Shown here piece after piece: positions 15,391 through 22,511 of a stretch of DNA of 39,857 nt; the stretch's first letter is position 1; each line of letters opens with the position of its first letter. Under the pieces are notes generated by a model that was not told where the DNA came from, made no database searches, and saw only the letters and a program-made list of their open reading frames with translations. Source of the DNA: CAZHTS01 sp964535315 (GTDB lineage Bacteria; Chloroflexota; Anaerolineae; Anaerolineales; Anaerolineaceae); NCBI GenBank assembly GCA_964535315.1, contig CAZHTS010000043.1, forward strand, positions 1 through 39,857, written 5' to 3'. Made by a program: the position numbers and the translations under genes.

Positions 15391-15410
15391 ACAAAGAGGT
15401 GCGATAAACG

Positions 15411-16025
15411 ATGCAAACAGAAGAATTAATGATCATGCTCAAAGCCTTGGCCGACGAAAGCCGCATGGCCATCCTGCGCAGCCTGAACGAGCAGGAGGAA
15501 TATTCGGTTGGCGACCTGGCGCAGCGGGTGGAACTGGGCGAACCGACCGTTTCACATCACCTGGCGCGCCTGCGTGAAGCGGGACTGGTCATGCTGCGCG
15601 CCACCGGCAACCAGCGTTTCTACCGCGTGAACAAAAGCGGCCTGGCGCGTTTTAAAGCATTGGTCGCCACCCTCGAGCAGACCCCCGCCAGCCAGCCTTT
15701 GCCCGTCTCGGATGAAAGCTGGATCGACGTCCTGGACTGGCCGGAAGAAGACCGCAAGGTGCTGCGCGATTACACCCGCAACGGCAAGTTGAGCCAGCTG
15801 CCCGCCAAACAAAAGAAGATGAAGGTCATTCTGCACTGGTTGACGACCTTCTTCCAGCCCGGTGTGCTTTACAGCGAAGCAGAGGTCAACCAGATCATCA
15901 AAAATGTTTACGAAGAGGATTACGTCAGCCTGCGCCGCGACCTGATCGACATGGGCTATCTGCGGCGCGAACGTGGCGGCGGCAAATACTGGCGGGCGCC
16001 GGAGAGCGAGGAGCTCATTTCATAG
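15411..16025 (+). CDS. ArsR-type helix-turn-helix regulator with DUF2087 domain
   Basis: Cytoplasmic transcription factor of 204 residues. Residues 1-80 are a winged helix-turn-helix of the ArsR kind (LKALADESRMAILRSL, then GEPTVSHHLARLREAGLV as recognition helix and GNQRFYRVN as wing). No cysteine metal-sensing motif (CxC or ELCVCDL) is present, so it is probably not a metal sensor. Residues about 115-200 are a DUF2087 domain (LPAKQKKMKVILHWL, YSEAEVNQIIK, YVSLRRDLIDMGYLRRERGGGKYW), which is itself a small winged-helix fold often fused to regulators. Its effector is unknown. It diverges from the phospholipid operon, with 180 bases of shared control region, so it may regulate lipid genes. Confidence 0.88.
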   Translation: MQTEELMIMLKALADESRMAILRSLNEQEEYSVGDLAQRVELGEPTVSHHLARLREAGLVMLRATGNQRFYRVNKSGLARFKALVATLEQTPASQPLPVSDESWIDVLDWPEEDRKVLRDYTRNGKLSQLPAKQKKMKVILHWLTTFFQPGVLYSEAEVNQIIKNVYEEDYVSLRRDLIDMGYLRRERGGGKYWRAPESEELIS

Positions 16026-16035
16026 CCGGTTACGA

Positions 16036-16932
16036 TCATCCGGCCGTACCGTGGCCGGTGCCGGTGCGATAATTGTATTCTGAGCCAAAGATGCTGTGCG
16101 GGATGAAATACACCACCAGCGTCACCAGCCCGGCCAGGTAAATCCAGCCGTGTGCACGCCGCCCGCCGCGATTGAAATACGCCGCCAGCAGCCAGAAGAC
16201 CAGTTCCACCAGCACCTTGTTATCCGTCCAATCGTAGCCAAAGGGAATGCCCGACCACCATACCCCAAAGGCGTACCACTGCACCAGCGGCCCCAGCACA
16301 AACGCCCCCAACAACAGCGAGAGGATGGTGGCGCGGAGCAGCATGTGGTATCGTTCGTCTGCCAGCGCAGCAAAAACGGTGCGCAGCGCCAGCGCCATCG
16401 AAGCAAAAATGATCAGGATGTGCAGCACCAGCGCCCAGGCGGGTACCTCGCCCTTATAGCGGGCATAGATAGCCTGTTCGCCGGTTACCGAAACCGGCTC
16501 GCCGGCGCCATCATCGATGTAGACGTAATACTCATATTTGCCGGCGCGCTCCTTCAACCAGGGTAATTCCACCCCCTGCCCGCGCACCTGCACGCTGCTG
16601 CCGCGGCGCGAAAATGCAAACGTCCCGGGGGCAAACGGCAGGGTGGCCCATTCGTCGTCCGACTGGTAACGGCGATAACGCACGTACCCGCTCACTCCGT
16701 CTGGAACCGGCTCCAGCAACAGGATCTTGAGATCCGTGCCGATCGTCTCGCTGCGCAAAAACTGAAAGTGCACCACCCCGCGGGCGGTCTGGAAATCGCC
16801 CTCCAGCGGATAGGTGGGCCCGGTCTTGTCCTGATAGGTAAAACAGGCCAGGGTAACGAGGATGGCGAACACCCACAACAAGGCGCCGGTCAAACCGGGA
16901 CGACGACTTGCAAACGCTCGCAATGCTGCCAT
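16036..16932 (-). CDS. Membrane protein of unknown function with extracytoplasmic beta domain
   Basis: I do not recognise a family for this 298-residue protein. An N-terminal hydrophobic helix (about residues 15-35) leads into a roughly 130-residue soluble region rich in beta-strand pattern and aromatic residues (VRYRRYQSDDEWATLPF, GKYEYYVYIDDG), probably outside the membrane. Four further hydrophobic segments follow at about 165-290, the last before a short polar tail. ATG at 16932 is preferred to an upstream in-frame start at 16947 because AAGGAG lies six bases before it. It is 19 bases downstream of the zinc-ribbon gene, so the two are likely co-expressed and may work together. Confidence 0.75.
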   Translation of the reverse strand: MAALRAFASRRPGLTGALLWVFAILVTLACFTYQDKTGPTYPLEGDFQTARGVVHFQFLRSETIGTDLKILLLEPVPDGVSGYVRYRRYQSDDEWATLPFAPGTFAFSRRGSSVQVRGQGVELPWLKERAGKYEYYVYIDDGAGEPVSVTGEQAIYARYKGEVPAWALVLHILIIFASMALALRTVFAALADERYHMLLRATILSLLLGAFVLGPLVQWYAFGVWWSGIPFGYDWTDNKVLVELVFWLLAAYFNRGGRRAHGWIYLAGLVTLVVYFIPHSIFGSEYNYRTGTGHGTAG

Positions 16933-16951
16933 GTTGCACTCCTTCAAAAGG

Positions 16952-18139
16952 TCAGTCTTGTGGAAAACGCGGCCGGATAGGGGTCAGTTTCCAGTCGCTG
17001 CGATTATTGACGCCCAACACGTTCGGATCCTCGTAAGAATTATCGCTGTAATACTCCTCGCCGCCGGCAGTCACCCAGCGGTAATTCCACTGGTTGGAAC
17101 CATATTCCGGATCGCCGCTGTAGGGGTTCATATACTCTTCCAGGTTCATCAGGGTCAGATATTGATCGTTATTGATCTCGGCGTTGGTGCGCTGGCGATG
17201 CTCAACAATCTCGCGGTCCGCGTCCTGCAAACTGTGTTGCAGGTCGAGCATCTGGCGATCGCGCCGGTTCTGCTGGCGCACGGCGTCCTGGTAAGCGTTG
17301 GCGAGGATGCCCTGGCTGCGCATCTCCTGGGCCAGCCACTGCGGGTTGAGGTGCCCGCTGTCACGAATGTGCGCCATGACCGGCTGCCAGCGTTCGAATT
17401 CCGCCAGCGGGGCGCGTTCGAGGAAGGTGTCCTTGTTGGCCCACATCCCACCCGCCGCCCAGCCCATATTCTCGATCACGGTATAGGCGTGCTCCCGGTA
17501 TTGCACGCCGCCCTCGGTGTACGCAAACACCACCATCCCGCCCTGATACTCAAACATGGCCGGAAAACCGAGCGCCGCCATGCGCTGGCGGAAACTGTCC
17601 ACCAGCAGAGGCAGCGCCTGCTGGTGCAGCACCTGCACCTGGCTGGCCTGCGGATGCGCCCAGGGAAACACGACGCGCACAAGAAAATCGACCGGCGTGG
17701 GCAGTGGGCTGACGATCATCCCGCCGTAATTACCGCCCATCATCCCGCCCAGCATCGCCGCCGGGTTCATACGCGGGTCGATATATTTCATCTCCGGGCA
17801 CCAACGCAGCAACACCGAGCCGGCTGCGTCACGTTTGACGGCGAAATCCAGTTTGGCTTCGATCACCTGGGCGTTGACCATCGTCTGCATCAGGTTGGCG
17901 CGAAAAATGCCGCCTTCCAGCAGCCAGCCGTCCGGCACCTGCAGGGTGAACGCCCCCTCACGCGGTTCGCTGCGCCGATGAAAGAGCATCTGCCCCAGGC
18001 CGGTTGTATTGGGGGCATCCTTGCCGCGATTGAGCAAAAATTCGACGCCGCAGTGTACGCAGCGCATACGATCCGCGCCGCGCGCCAGCTCAACCTGAGC
18101 GCCGCACGCCGGGCAGACCAGTGGAATAAAATCAGCCAT
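16952..18139 (-). CDS. Zinc-ribbon protein of unknown function
   Basis: A 395-residue soluble protein. Residues 9-31 form a zinc ribbon (CPAC and CVHC pairs), followed by a long region of mixed alpha/beta pattern without recognised motifs. A glycine/methionine-rich segment (GGMMGGNYGGM) lies near residue 130-140. Later parts are rich in Gln/Arg, possibly coiled coil (VRQQNRRDRQMLDLQHSL), and the tail is rich in Tyr/Asn (NPYSGDPEYGSNQWNYRW) as in proteins whose C-terminus ends with a cytoplasmic beta-hairpin. ATG at 18139 is preferred to an upstream frame start at 18196, because AGGAGG is just before it. It heads the two-gene unit with the membrane protein. Confidence 0.75.
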   Translation of the reverse strand: MADFIPLVCPACGAQVELARGADRMRCVHCGVEFLLNRGKDAPNTTGLGQMLFHRRSEPREGAFTLQVPDGWLLEGGIFRANLMQTMVNAQVIEAKLDFAVKRDAAGSVLLRWCPEMKYIDPRMNPAAMLGGMMGGNYGGMIVSPLPTPVDFLVRVVFPWAHPQASQVQVLHQQALPLLVDSFRQRMAALGFPAMFEYQGGMVVFAYTEGGVQYREHAYTVIENMGWAAGGMWANKDTFLERAPLAEFERWQPVMAHIRDSGHLNPQWLAQEMRSQGILANAYQDAVRQQNRRDRQMLDLQHSLQDADREIVEHRQRTNAEINNDQYLTLMNLEEYMNPYSGDPEYGSNQWNYRWVTAGGEEYYSDNSYEDPNVLGVNNRSDWKLTPIRPRFPQD

Positions 18140-18178
18140 ACGCCCTCCTGTTTCTCTTACAGAAACCCATGCGGTTTT

Positions 18179-18187
18179 ATTGTAGCA
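18179..18187 (-). promoter_or_regulatory. Extended -10 promoter for the zinc-ribbon/membrane pair
   Basis: On the minus strand TGCTACAAT (complement of 18179-18187) is an extended -10 element about 40 bases before the zinc-ribbon ATG at 18139. No convincing -35 box is present. Confidence 0.45.
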
Positions 18188-18260
18188 CGAATACAAGAGA
18201 GCGTTTTCCCGCCGCAGTCAGAACTTCTCTCCTGCCGGCATACAGGCGCAACAATCTGGC

Positions 18261-18288
18261 GGGGATGCCCTGCCGCCCAGGCATCCCC
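18261..18288. repeat. 9-bp hairpin downstream of the alpha/beta-hydrolase gene
   Basis: GGGGATGCC (18261-18269) and GGCATCCCC (18280-18288) are perfect complements around a 10-base loop, ten bases beyond the hydrolase stop on the minus strand. There is no U-tract in either direction, so it is at best a weak terminator or an mRNA-stabilising hairpin. Confidence 0.5.
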
Positions 18289-18298
18289 TTTGAGATCC

Positions 18299-19138
18299 TC
18301 ACACCAGAAACGCCAGCACCGGCTGGTTGAGATTGATGAGCATATGCCCGGCGGGCAGCATCAACACCCGGGTGTGGGGAAGCAGATGCTGCAAACGCTG
18401 CGCCGTCTTGCCGGAGGAAATCATGCTGTCGTATTCGCCCACCGCCAGCAGCAGCGGCATCTTCAGCCGGCTGAGTTCCACATCCGAAAAGAGCGGGATT
18501 TCCTCCATACGCGGGTTGAAGTTTCTGGCAATCAGCTTGATGTACCAGGCCGTCTCGCTGGCCACCGGCTGCCCGCCGTTCAAACGGCGTACGATGCGCT
18601 CCAGTCCCCAATCGCCCAACAGGGTCATCACCACCGCAAACGGCAGAAACGAACGCCGCACCGGCGCCACACCCGCCGGGCAGAGCAGCACCAGCTTCTC
18701 CACCCGCTGCGGGTGGAGGGTGGCAAAGCGCAGCGCCATCCAGCCGCCCAATGAGATGCCCATCAGCACGGCGCGTTCGATGTGCAGCGCCGCAAAGAGA
18801 TCTTCCATCCATTCGGCGTAGGCCGGCCCGGTCAGTTCACGCCGGATGGGTTCGCTCTTGCCCGGCTCGCCGGGGAGGTCTACGGCGTAGACCCGGTAGT
18901 GGCGGGCAAAGGCCGCCGCATCCCCGATCCACATCGCCGAGTTGGCGCTGGAGCCGTGCAAAAGGAGGAGCGGCGGCGCGCCCTCCGGGCCGCAGGCCAG
19001 CACAAAGGTGCGCCCGTGACGGGTGGGCAACAGATGGGTTTGATAGGGCAGCGGCCACTGCGCCAGGAGTGTGTCGTAATGCGCCAGAATGGCCTGTCCG
19101 CCTTCCGGCGAACGATAAATCACTTGTTGTACAGTCAT
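18299..19138 (-). CDS. Alpha/beta-fold hydrolase
   Basis: A 279-residue soluble hydrolase of the alpha/beta fold. The oxyanion region LLLLHGSSANSAMW is near residue 60, the nucleophile elbow GISLGGW near 128, the acid in VGEYDSM near 235 and the histidine in PAGHMLINLNQP near the C-terminus. The order Ser-Asp-His and the sequence YAVDLPGEPGKSEP resemble esterase/epoxide-hydrolase-like members; the substrate is not predictable. Start at 19138 is preferred to ATG 19150, since the latter's first codons contain the GGAGGAA Shine-Dalgarno that serves 19138. It is the third gene of a PadR, DUF4180, hydrolase unit. Confidence 0.85.
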   Translation of the reverse strand: MTVQQVIYRSPEGGQAILAHYDTLLAQWPLPYQTHLLPTRHGRTFVLACGPEGAPPLLLLHGSSANSAMWIGDAAAFARHYRVYAVDLPGEPGKSEPIRRELTGPAYAEWMEDLFAALHIERAVLMGISLGGWMALRFATLHPQRVEKLVLLCPAGVAPVRRSFLPFAVVMTLLGDWGLERIVRRLNGGQPVASETAWYIKLIARNFNPRMEEIPLFSDVELSRLKMPLLLAVGEYDSMISSGKTAQRLQHLLPHTRVLMLPAGHMLINLNQPVLAFLV

Positions 19139-19162
19139 GGCTTCCTCCATTTCGAAAAATAC

Positions 19163-19513
19163 TCAACCCACCAACCAGCGCGCCGCCTCGTCTTCTCGGG
19201 CAAAGACGCGGAAATGCCGACCGCGGTTAGCCTCAAGCACCATCTCGCCAAAACGCCCCTGGTTGGCCCGTTCGGGCGGGATCACCGCCGCCACGCGCAC
19301 GGCGTAGTTGACAAATTTTTGCAGCACCGCCCCCGCCAGCCCACTGCGCAGGTCAAAAAATTCGTCGCTCAACTGTTCGGCGTGCAGTAACAGGCGATGA
19401 GTACGGTGCTCGCCGCACACCGCCACCAGTTCCAGCGCATTACCTTCACTGGCGATGAACAGGGACGCGTCGATATAGGCCTGCCCGTTGCAGGTCTTGA
19501 TCTGATAGCACAT
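19163..19513 (-). CDS. DUF4180 domain-containing protein
   Basis: A 116-residue protein fitting the DUF4180 family, whose signature is LSDEFFDLRSGLAGAVLQKFVNYAVRVAAVI (residues about 48-78), followed by FGEMVLEANRGRHFRVF and a short EDEAARWL end. The molecular function of the family is not established. In this operon it lies 12 bases after the PadR regulator gene and 24 bases before the alpha/beta-hydrolase gene, consistent with a shared transcript under PadR control. Confidence 0.8.
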   Translation of the reverse strand: MCYQIKTCNGQAYIDASLFIASEGNALELVAVCGEHRTHRLLLHAEQLSDEFFDLRSGLAGAVLQKFVNYAVRVAAVIPPERANQGRFGEMVLEANRGRHFRVFAREDEAARWLVG

Positions 19514-19525
19514 TGACGATCCTCC

Positions 19526-20074
19526 TTATTCGCCGGTTGGAATATTCTCTAGGCCCCGGCGCAGCCGTTCGATCCAGTCCAGTTCGTTCTGATAGCTGGC
19601 GAGGACGTTTTCGTTGATCATCGTCCACAGGTAGGCTTCACGCCGCGTGCGCTGCGGGATCGGGTCGCCGCGCCGCAGCCGTTCCTGCTGCATGCGCAGT
19701 TGCAAACGCACTTCTTCAGCGTAACGACCCAGCAGATCGTCCAGTTCGGCGGGGCTCAACAGATCGGCCCAGGCCAACTGCACCAGGAAAGTGTTGCGCA
19801 ACTCGGGCGCCTCAGGCGTAGAAGCCAGCCAGGCGCGCAGCGCCTCCAGTCCTCTGGGGGTAATCGAGTACACCTTTTTGGGCGGCAGATTCTCCTGGTA
19901 GTGCACCTCGTTGCTGACCAGCCCATCCTCGTGCAGCTGGATCAGGGTGCGGTAGATCTGATTGTTGTTGCCAGACCAGTAAAAAACCGCCGAGGCAGAG
20001 AACACCTTTTTCAGATCATACCCGGCAAAAGGGCGCCAGCTAAGCAGCCCCAGAATGGCATATTCAAGCGTCAT
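19526..20074 (-). CDS. PadR-family transcriptional regulator
   Basis: A 182-residue PadR regulator. The N-terminal winged helix (residues 1-80) has the family sequence LEYAILGLLSWRPFAGYDLKKVF, GNNNQIYRTLIQLHEDGLV and the wing KVYSITPRGLEALRAWL. A C-terminal alpha-helical dimerisation domain (Vir_Cterm type) covers residues 85-180. PadR proteins are mostly repressors that respond to phenolics, drugs or detergents and control the adjacent genes. GAGGTG lies five bases before the ATG at 20074. A palindromic AT-rich site at 20102-20113 lies just upstream of the start, as expected for autorepression. Confidence 0.92.
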   Translation of the reverse strand: MTLEYAILGLLSWRPFAGYDLKKVFSASAVFYWSGNNNQIYRTLIQLHEDGLVSNEVHYQENLPPKKVYSITPRGLEALRAWLASTPEAPELRNTFLVQLAWADLLSPAELDDLLGRYAEEVRLQLRMQQERLRRGDPIPQRTRREAYLWTMINENVLASYQNELDWIERLRRGLENIPTGE

Positions 20075-20101
20075 TGAACACCTCGCAAGTAGCTATATTC
20101 G

Positions 20102-20113
20102 TAACATATGTTA
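20102..20113. promoter_or_regulatory. Candidate PadR operator
   Basis: TAACATATGTTA is a perfect 12-bp palindrome 28 bases upstream of the padR ATG, with an overlapping palindromic TTATTAATAA (20111-20120) next to it. PadR sites often contain ATGT/ACAT half-sites, which this has. Binding here would cover the promoter of the PadR operon. Confidence 0.55.
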
Positions 20114-20147
20114 TTAATAACCTATATGAGCCGGCTTGTCAACCCCC

Positions 20148-20190
20148 CAAAGACGCAAAAGTCATTAAAAGTGCTTTCTCTGCGTCTTTG
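20148..20190. repeat. Inverted repeat with AAAGACGCA/TGCGTCTTT arms
   Basis: CAAAGACGCA (20148-20157) and TGCGTCTTTG (20181-20190) are perfect 10-base arms around 23 bases. This household sequence is known from many environmental genomes as a dispersed intergenic repeat; here it could also act as a hairpin terminator region. It lies in a 370-base stretch without a gene (20075-20444), together with the PadR operator and two further hairpins. Confidence 0.6.
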
Positions 20191-20320
20191 CGTTAAGCCT
20201 TTTGCCCGGCTGAGGAAAAGGCCCGTCCTTCGCTGCCGCCCCTATCTCAGCCGGCGTTGTACCGCCCCGGCAAATTACATAAACAGGATGGGCAGGTTCA
20301 AAAACGGAACCACCCTGCTG

Positions 20321-20346
20321 CCGGTGGAAAACGCATTCTCCACCGG
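20321..20346. repeat. 8-bp hairpin in the leader of the tandem SDR genes
   Basis: CCGGTGGA (20321-20328) pairs with TCCACCGG (20339-20346) around a 10-base loop, about 100 bases before the first SDR ATG. A smaller GGTTC/GAACC hairpin precedes it at about 20305-20320. The leader is structured, but nothing shows a regulatory role. Confidence 0.5.
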
Positions 20347-20444
20347 CGCTCTCCACCCTTTGGTAGATGTCTTTCCACCCACCGCAGCGCGATACACAGA
20401 ACAACACAACAGATATTTCTTTGCCAAGGAGGCAAATCACGGTT

Positions 20445-21446
20445 ATGAACGACATCGATCTGGTTACCGGTGCAAGTGGACTGGTCGGCGGCAATCTGGT
20501 GCGGGCGTTGGCCGGCCGCGGGCGCCGGGTGCGCATTCTCGTCCGCAGCCAGTCGCGCACGCAGCACCTGGACGACATCCCCGGGCTCGAACGCGTGACA
20601 GGCGACATCACCGATCCGCAGTCGCTGCGCTGCGCCATGCAGGGCGTGGACACGGTCTATCACTGCGCCGCCCGGGTGCAGATGGGCCGCAGTATGAACC
20701 CGGCCACCTGGAATACCAACGTGACCGGCGTGGAGAACATCCTGACCGGGATGCAGCCGGCCGGAGCGCGCCGTCTGGTCTTCTGTTCCTCGGTGGACGC
20801 CATCGGCCTCTCCCAGGGGATGTATCCCAGCAACGAAGGTGTACCCTGGAACTGGGACGGGCTGGGGGTCGAGACGGCTTACGCCCGCAGCAAATACGAA
20901 GCGCAGCAGCGGGTGCTGGCCGCCGCCCGCACCGGGCTGGACGCGGTCATCGTCTGCCCCACCTACATGTTCGGGCCCTACGACACCCACCCCTCGAGCG
21001 GCAAAATGATCCTGTCCCTCGCCGCCAGGCGCATCCCGGGGTTTCCGGCCGGCGGCAACAACTTTGTCGACGTGGAAGACGTGGTGGATGGCATGATCGC
21101 CGCCGCCCAGAGCGGGCGCAGCGGAGAGGTTTACATCCTCGGCCACCAGAACCTCACCTACGAGGAAATCTTCGCCCTGATCTGCGACGTATTAGGGCGT
21201 CCCCGCCTCAAACATGCCCTCCCCTATCCGCTGGCGCGCCTGGCAGGTTGGATGGGTGACGGCGTCGAAGGCTTTACCGGACAGGAAAGCGAACTCAACA
21301 GCCGCATGATACGCCTGAGCTATTTCTACCACTATTATGATCCGCGCAAGGCGGTGCGCGAGTTGGGCCTGCGCCAGACCCCGGTGCAACACGCCATCCA
21401 AAAAGCAGTCGCCTGGTTCCGCCAGAGCGGCATGTTAACCCATTAA
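20445..21446 (+). CDS. NAD-dependent epimerase/dehydratase (extended SDR), first of a tandem pair
   Basis: A 333-residue extended short-chain dehydrogenase. The NAD(P)-binding loop GASGLVGG is at residues 9-16, the acidic position after strand 2 is occupied by Arg (RILVRSQSR), which favours NADP, DITDPQSL follows, and the catalytic Ser-Tyr-Lys set is S(S/V) near residue 125 and YARSK near 150. GPYDTHPSS and FPAGGNNFVDVEDVVDG are typical of dihydroflavonol-reductase-like or sugar epimerase members (the hopanoid-associated HpnA group looks similar). ATG at 20445 lies 12 bases after AGGAGG, a long spacing, but homology begins there; a start at 20367 would add unrelated residues. The next gene, a paralogue, follows 15 bases later. 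Confidence 0.9.
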   Translation: MNDIDLVTGASGLVGGNLVRALAGRGRRVRILVRSQSRTQHLDDIPGLERVTGDITDPQSLRCAMQGVDTVYHCAARVQMGRSMNPATWNTNVTGVENILTGMQPAGARRLVFCSSVDAIGLSQGMYPSNEGVPWNWDGLGVETAYARSKYEAQQRVLAAARTGLDAVIVCPTYMFGPYDTHPSSGKMILSLAARRIPGFPAGGNNFVDVEDVVDGMIAAAQSGRSGEVYILGHQNLTYEEIFALICDVLGRPRLKHALPYPLARLAGWMGDGVEGFTGQESELNSRMIRLSYFYHYYDPRKAVRELGLRQTPVQHAIQKAVAWFRQSGMLTH

Positions 21447-21461
21447 CGAGGAGAAAAACGA

Positions 21462-22511
21462 ATGACACGCGCATTGATCACCGGAGTAACCGGTTGTGTA
21501 GGCTCTCATCTGGCGGCGGCGTTGCTGCGCCGCGGCGTGACCGTTACCGGTTTACGCTACAAAAACGCCACGACCGTTAACCTGAAAGGGCTGGACGTCG
21601 AACTGATCGATGGCGACATCCAGGACGCCGCCCTGCTGCAACGCGCCATGCAGGGCGTGGATTGGGTCTTCCATGTGGCGGCCATCGCCGACGACTGGCA
21701 CTACCCGGCGGCGGCAGTGTATCGCACCAACGTCCTGGGCAGTTACCAGGTACTGCGCGCCGCCCAGAGCGCCGGGGTGGAACGCTTCGTGCTGACCTGC
21801 TCGGCCGCCGCCCTGGGCGTGCCGCGCCCCGAGAAACCGCTGATGGACGAAAGCTGCACCTTCAACCTGCGCCCCGAGCAGTGGGTTTACGGGCACAGCA
21901 AGGTGCTGGCCGAGCAATTGATGCAAAGTTTCGTCGCCGACGGTCTGCACGCCGTGAGCGTATTGCCGGCGGCCATCATGGGCCCGGGCGACATCAGTTT
22001 CATTTCGGGCGAGCTGGTGCGCCGCGCTGCCCTGGGCGAAACTTTCCCCTTCCCCGCCGGCGGCGCAAACTTCATCGACGTGCGCGACGTGGCCGAGGCG
22101 CACATCCGCGCCGCCGAATGCGGCGCGCCGGGAGAACGCTTCGTACTGGCCGGAAACAACCTGTCGCACCTGCACTGCCTGGGCGCACTGGCCGACGTGA
22201 TGGGGGTGCGCATCAATTACCTGCCGGTGGCGCGCCGCCTGCTGCCGGCGATGAGCGGCGCCATCGGGCTGCTGCACCGCTGCGGCGTCCACCTGCCCAT
22301 CGACGCCGGGCGCATCACGTTGAGCGGCAAATACATGTACTACGACAACCGCAAAGCGGTGCAGGTATTGGGCCTCAAGGTGCGCCCCTTCGAACAAACC
22401 GTACACGACACCTACCGCTGGTACCTGGAGCACGGGCTGCTCAAAGAACCCGGGCGGCGCCAGTCGCGCCCGCCGGTTCTGGCGCCAGCAGAAAGCCGCC
22501 TTACTCGCTGA
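21462..22511 (+). CDS. NAD-dependent epimerase/dehydratase (extended SDR), second of a tandem pair
   Basis: A 349-residue extended SDR, clearly a paralogue of the preceding one: shared AMQGVD, FPAGGxNFxDVxDV and a C-terminal YYDxRKAVxxLGL block. The NAD(P) loop is GVTGCVGSH near residue 8, with R after strand 2 (GLRYKNA). The catalytic residues lie in CSAAALG and YGHSK. The substrate is not predictable; keto-reductase or sugar-epimerase chemistry is possible. GAGGAGAAAA provides the Shine-Dalgarno for the ATG at 21462. The last 11 bases overlap the stop end of the convergent MFS gene. Confidence 0.9.
   Translation: MTRALITGVTGCVGSHLAAALLRRGVTVTGLRYKNATTVNLKGLDVELIDGDIQDAALLQRAMQGVDWVFHVAAIADDWHYPAAAVYRTNVLGSYQVLRAAQSAGVERFVLTCSAAALGVPRPEKPLMDESCTFNLRPEQWVYGHSKVLAEQLMQSFVADGLHAVSVLPAAIMGPGDISFISGELVRRAALGETFPFPAGGANFIDVRDVAEAHIRAAECGAPGERFVLAGNNLSHLHCLGALADVMGVRINYLPVARRLLPAMSGAIGLLHRCGVHLPIDAGRITLSGKYMYYDNRKAVQVLGLKVRPFEQTVHDTYRWYLEHGLLKEPGRRQSRPPVLAPAESRLTR

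Noticed and set aside
18261..18288. Hairpin considered as an intrinsic terminator
   Set aside because: No U-tract follows in either direction, so it is listed only as a hairpin.
16862..18754. Open plus-strand frame of about 630 codons across three minus-strand genes
   Set aside because: It has no recognisable domain, spans promoters and intergenic DNA, and lies opposite genes with good Shine-Dalgarno sites and family motifs.
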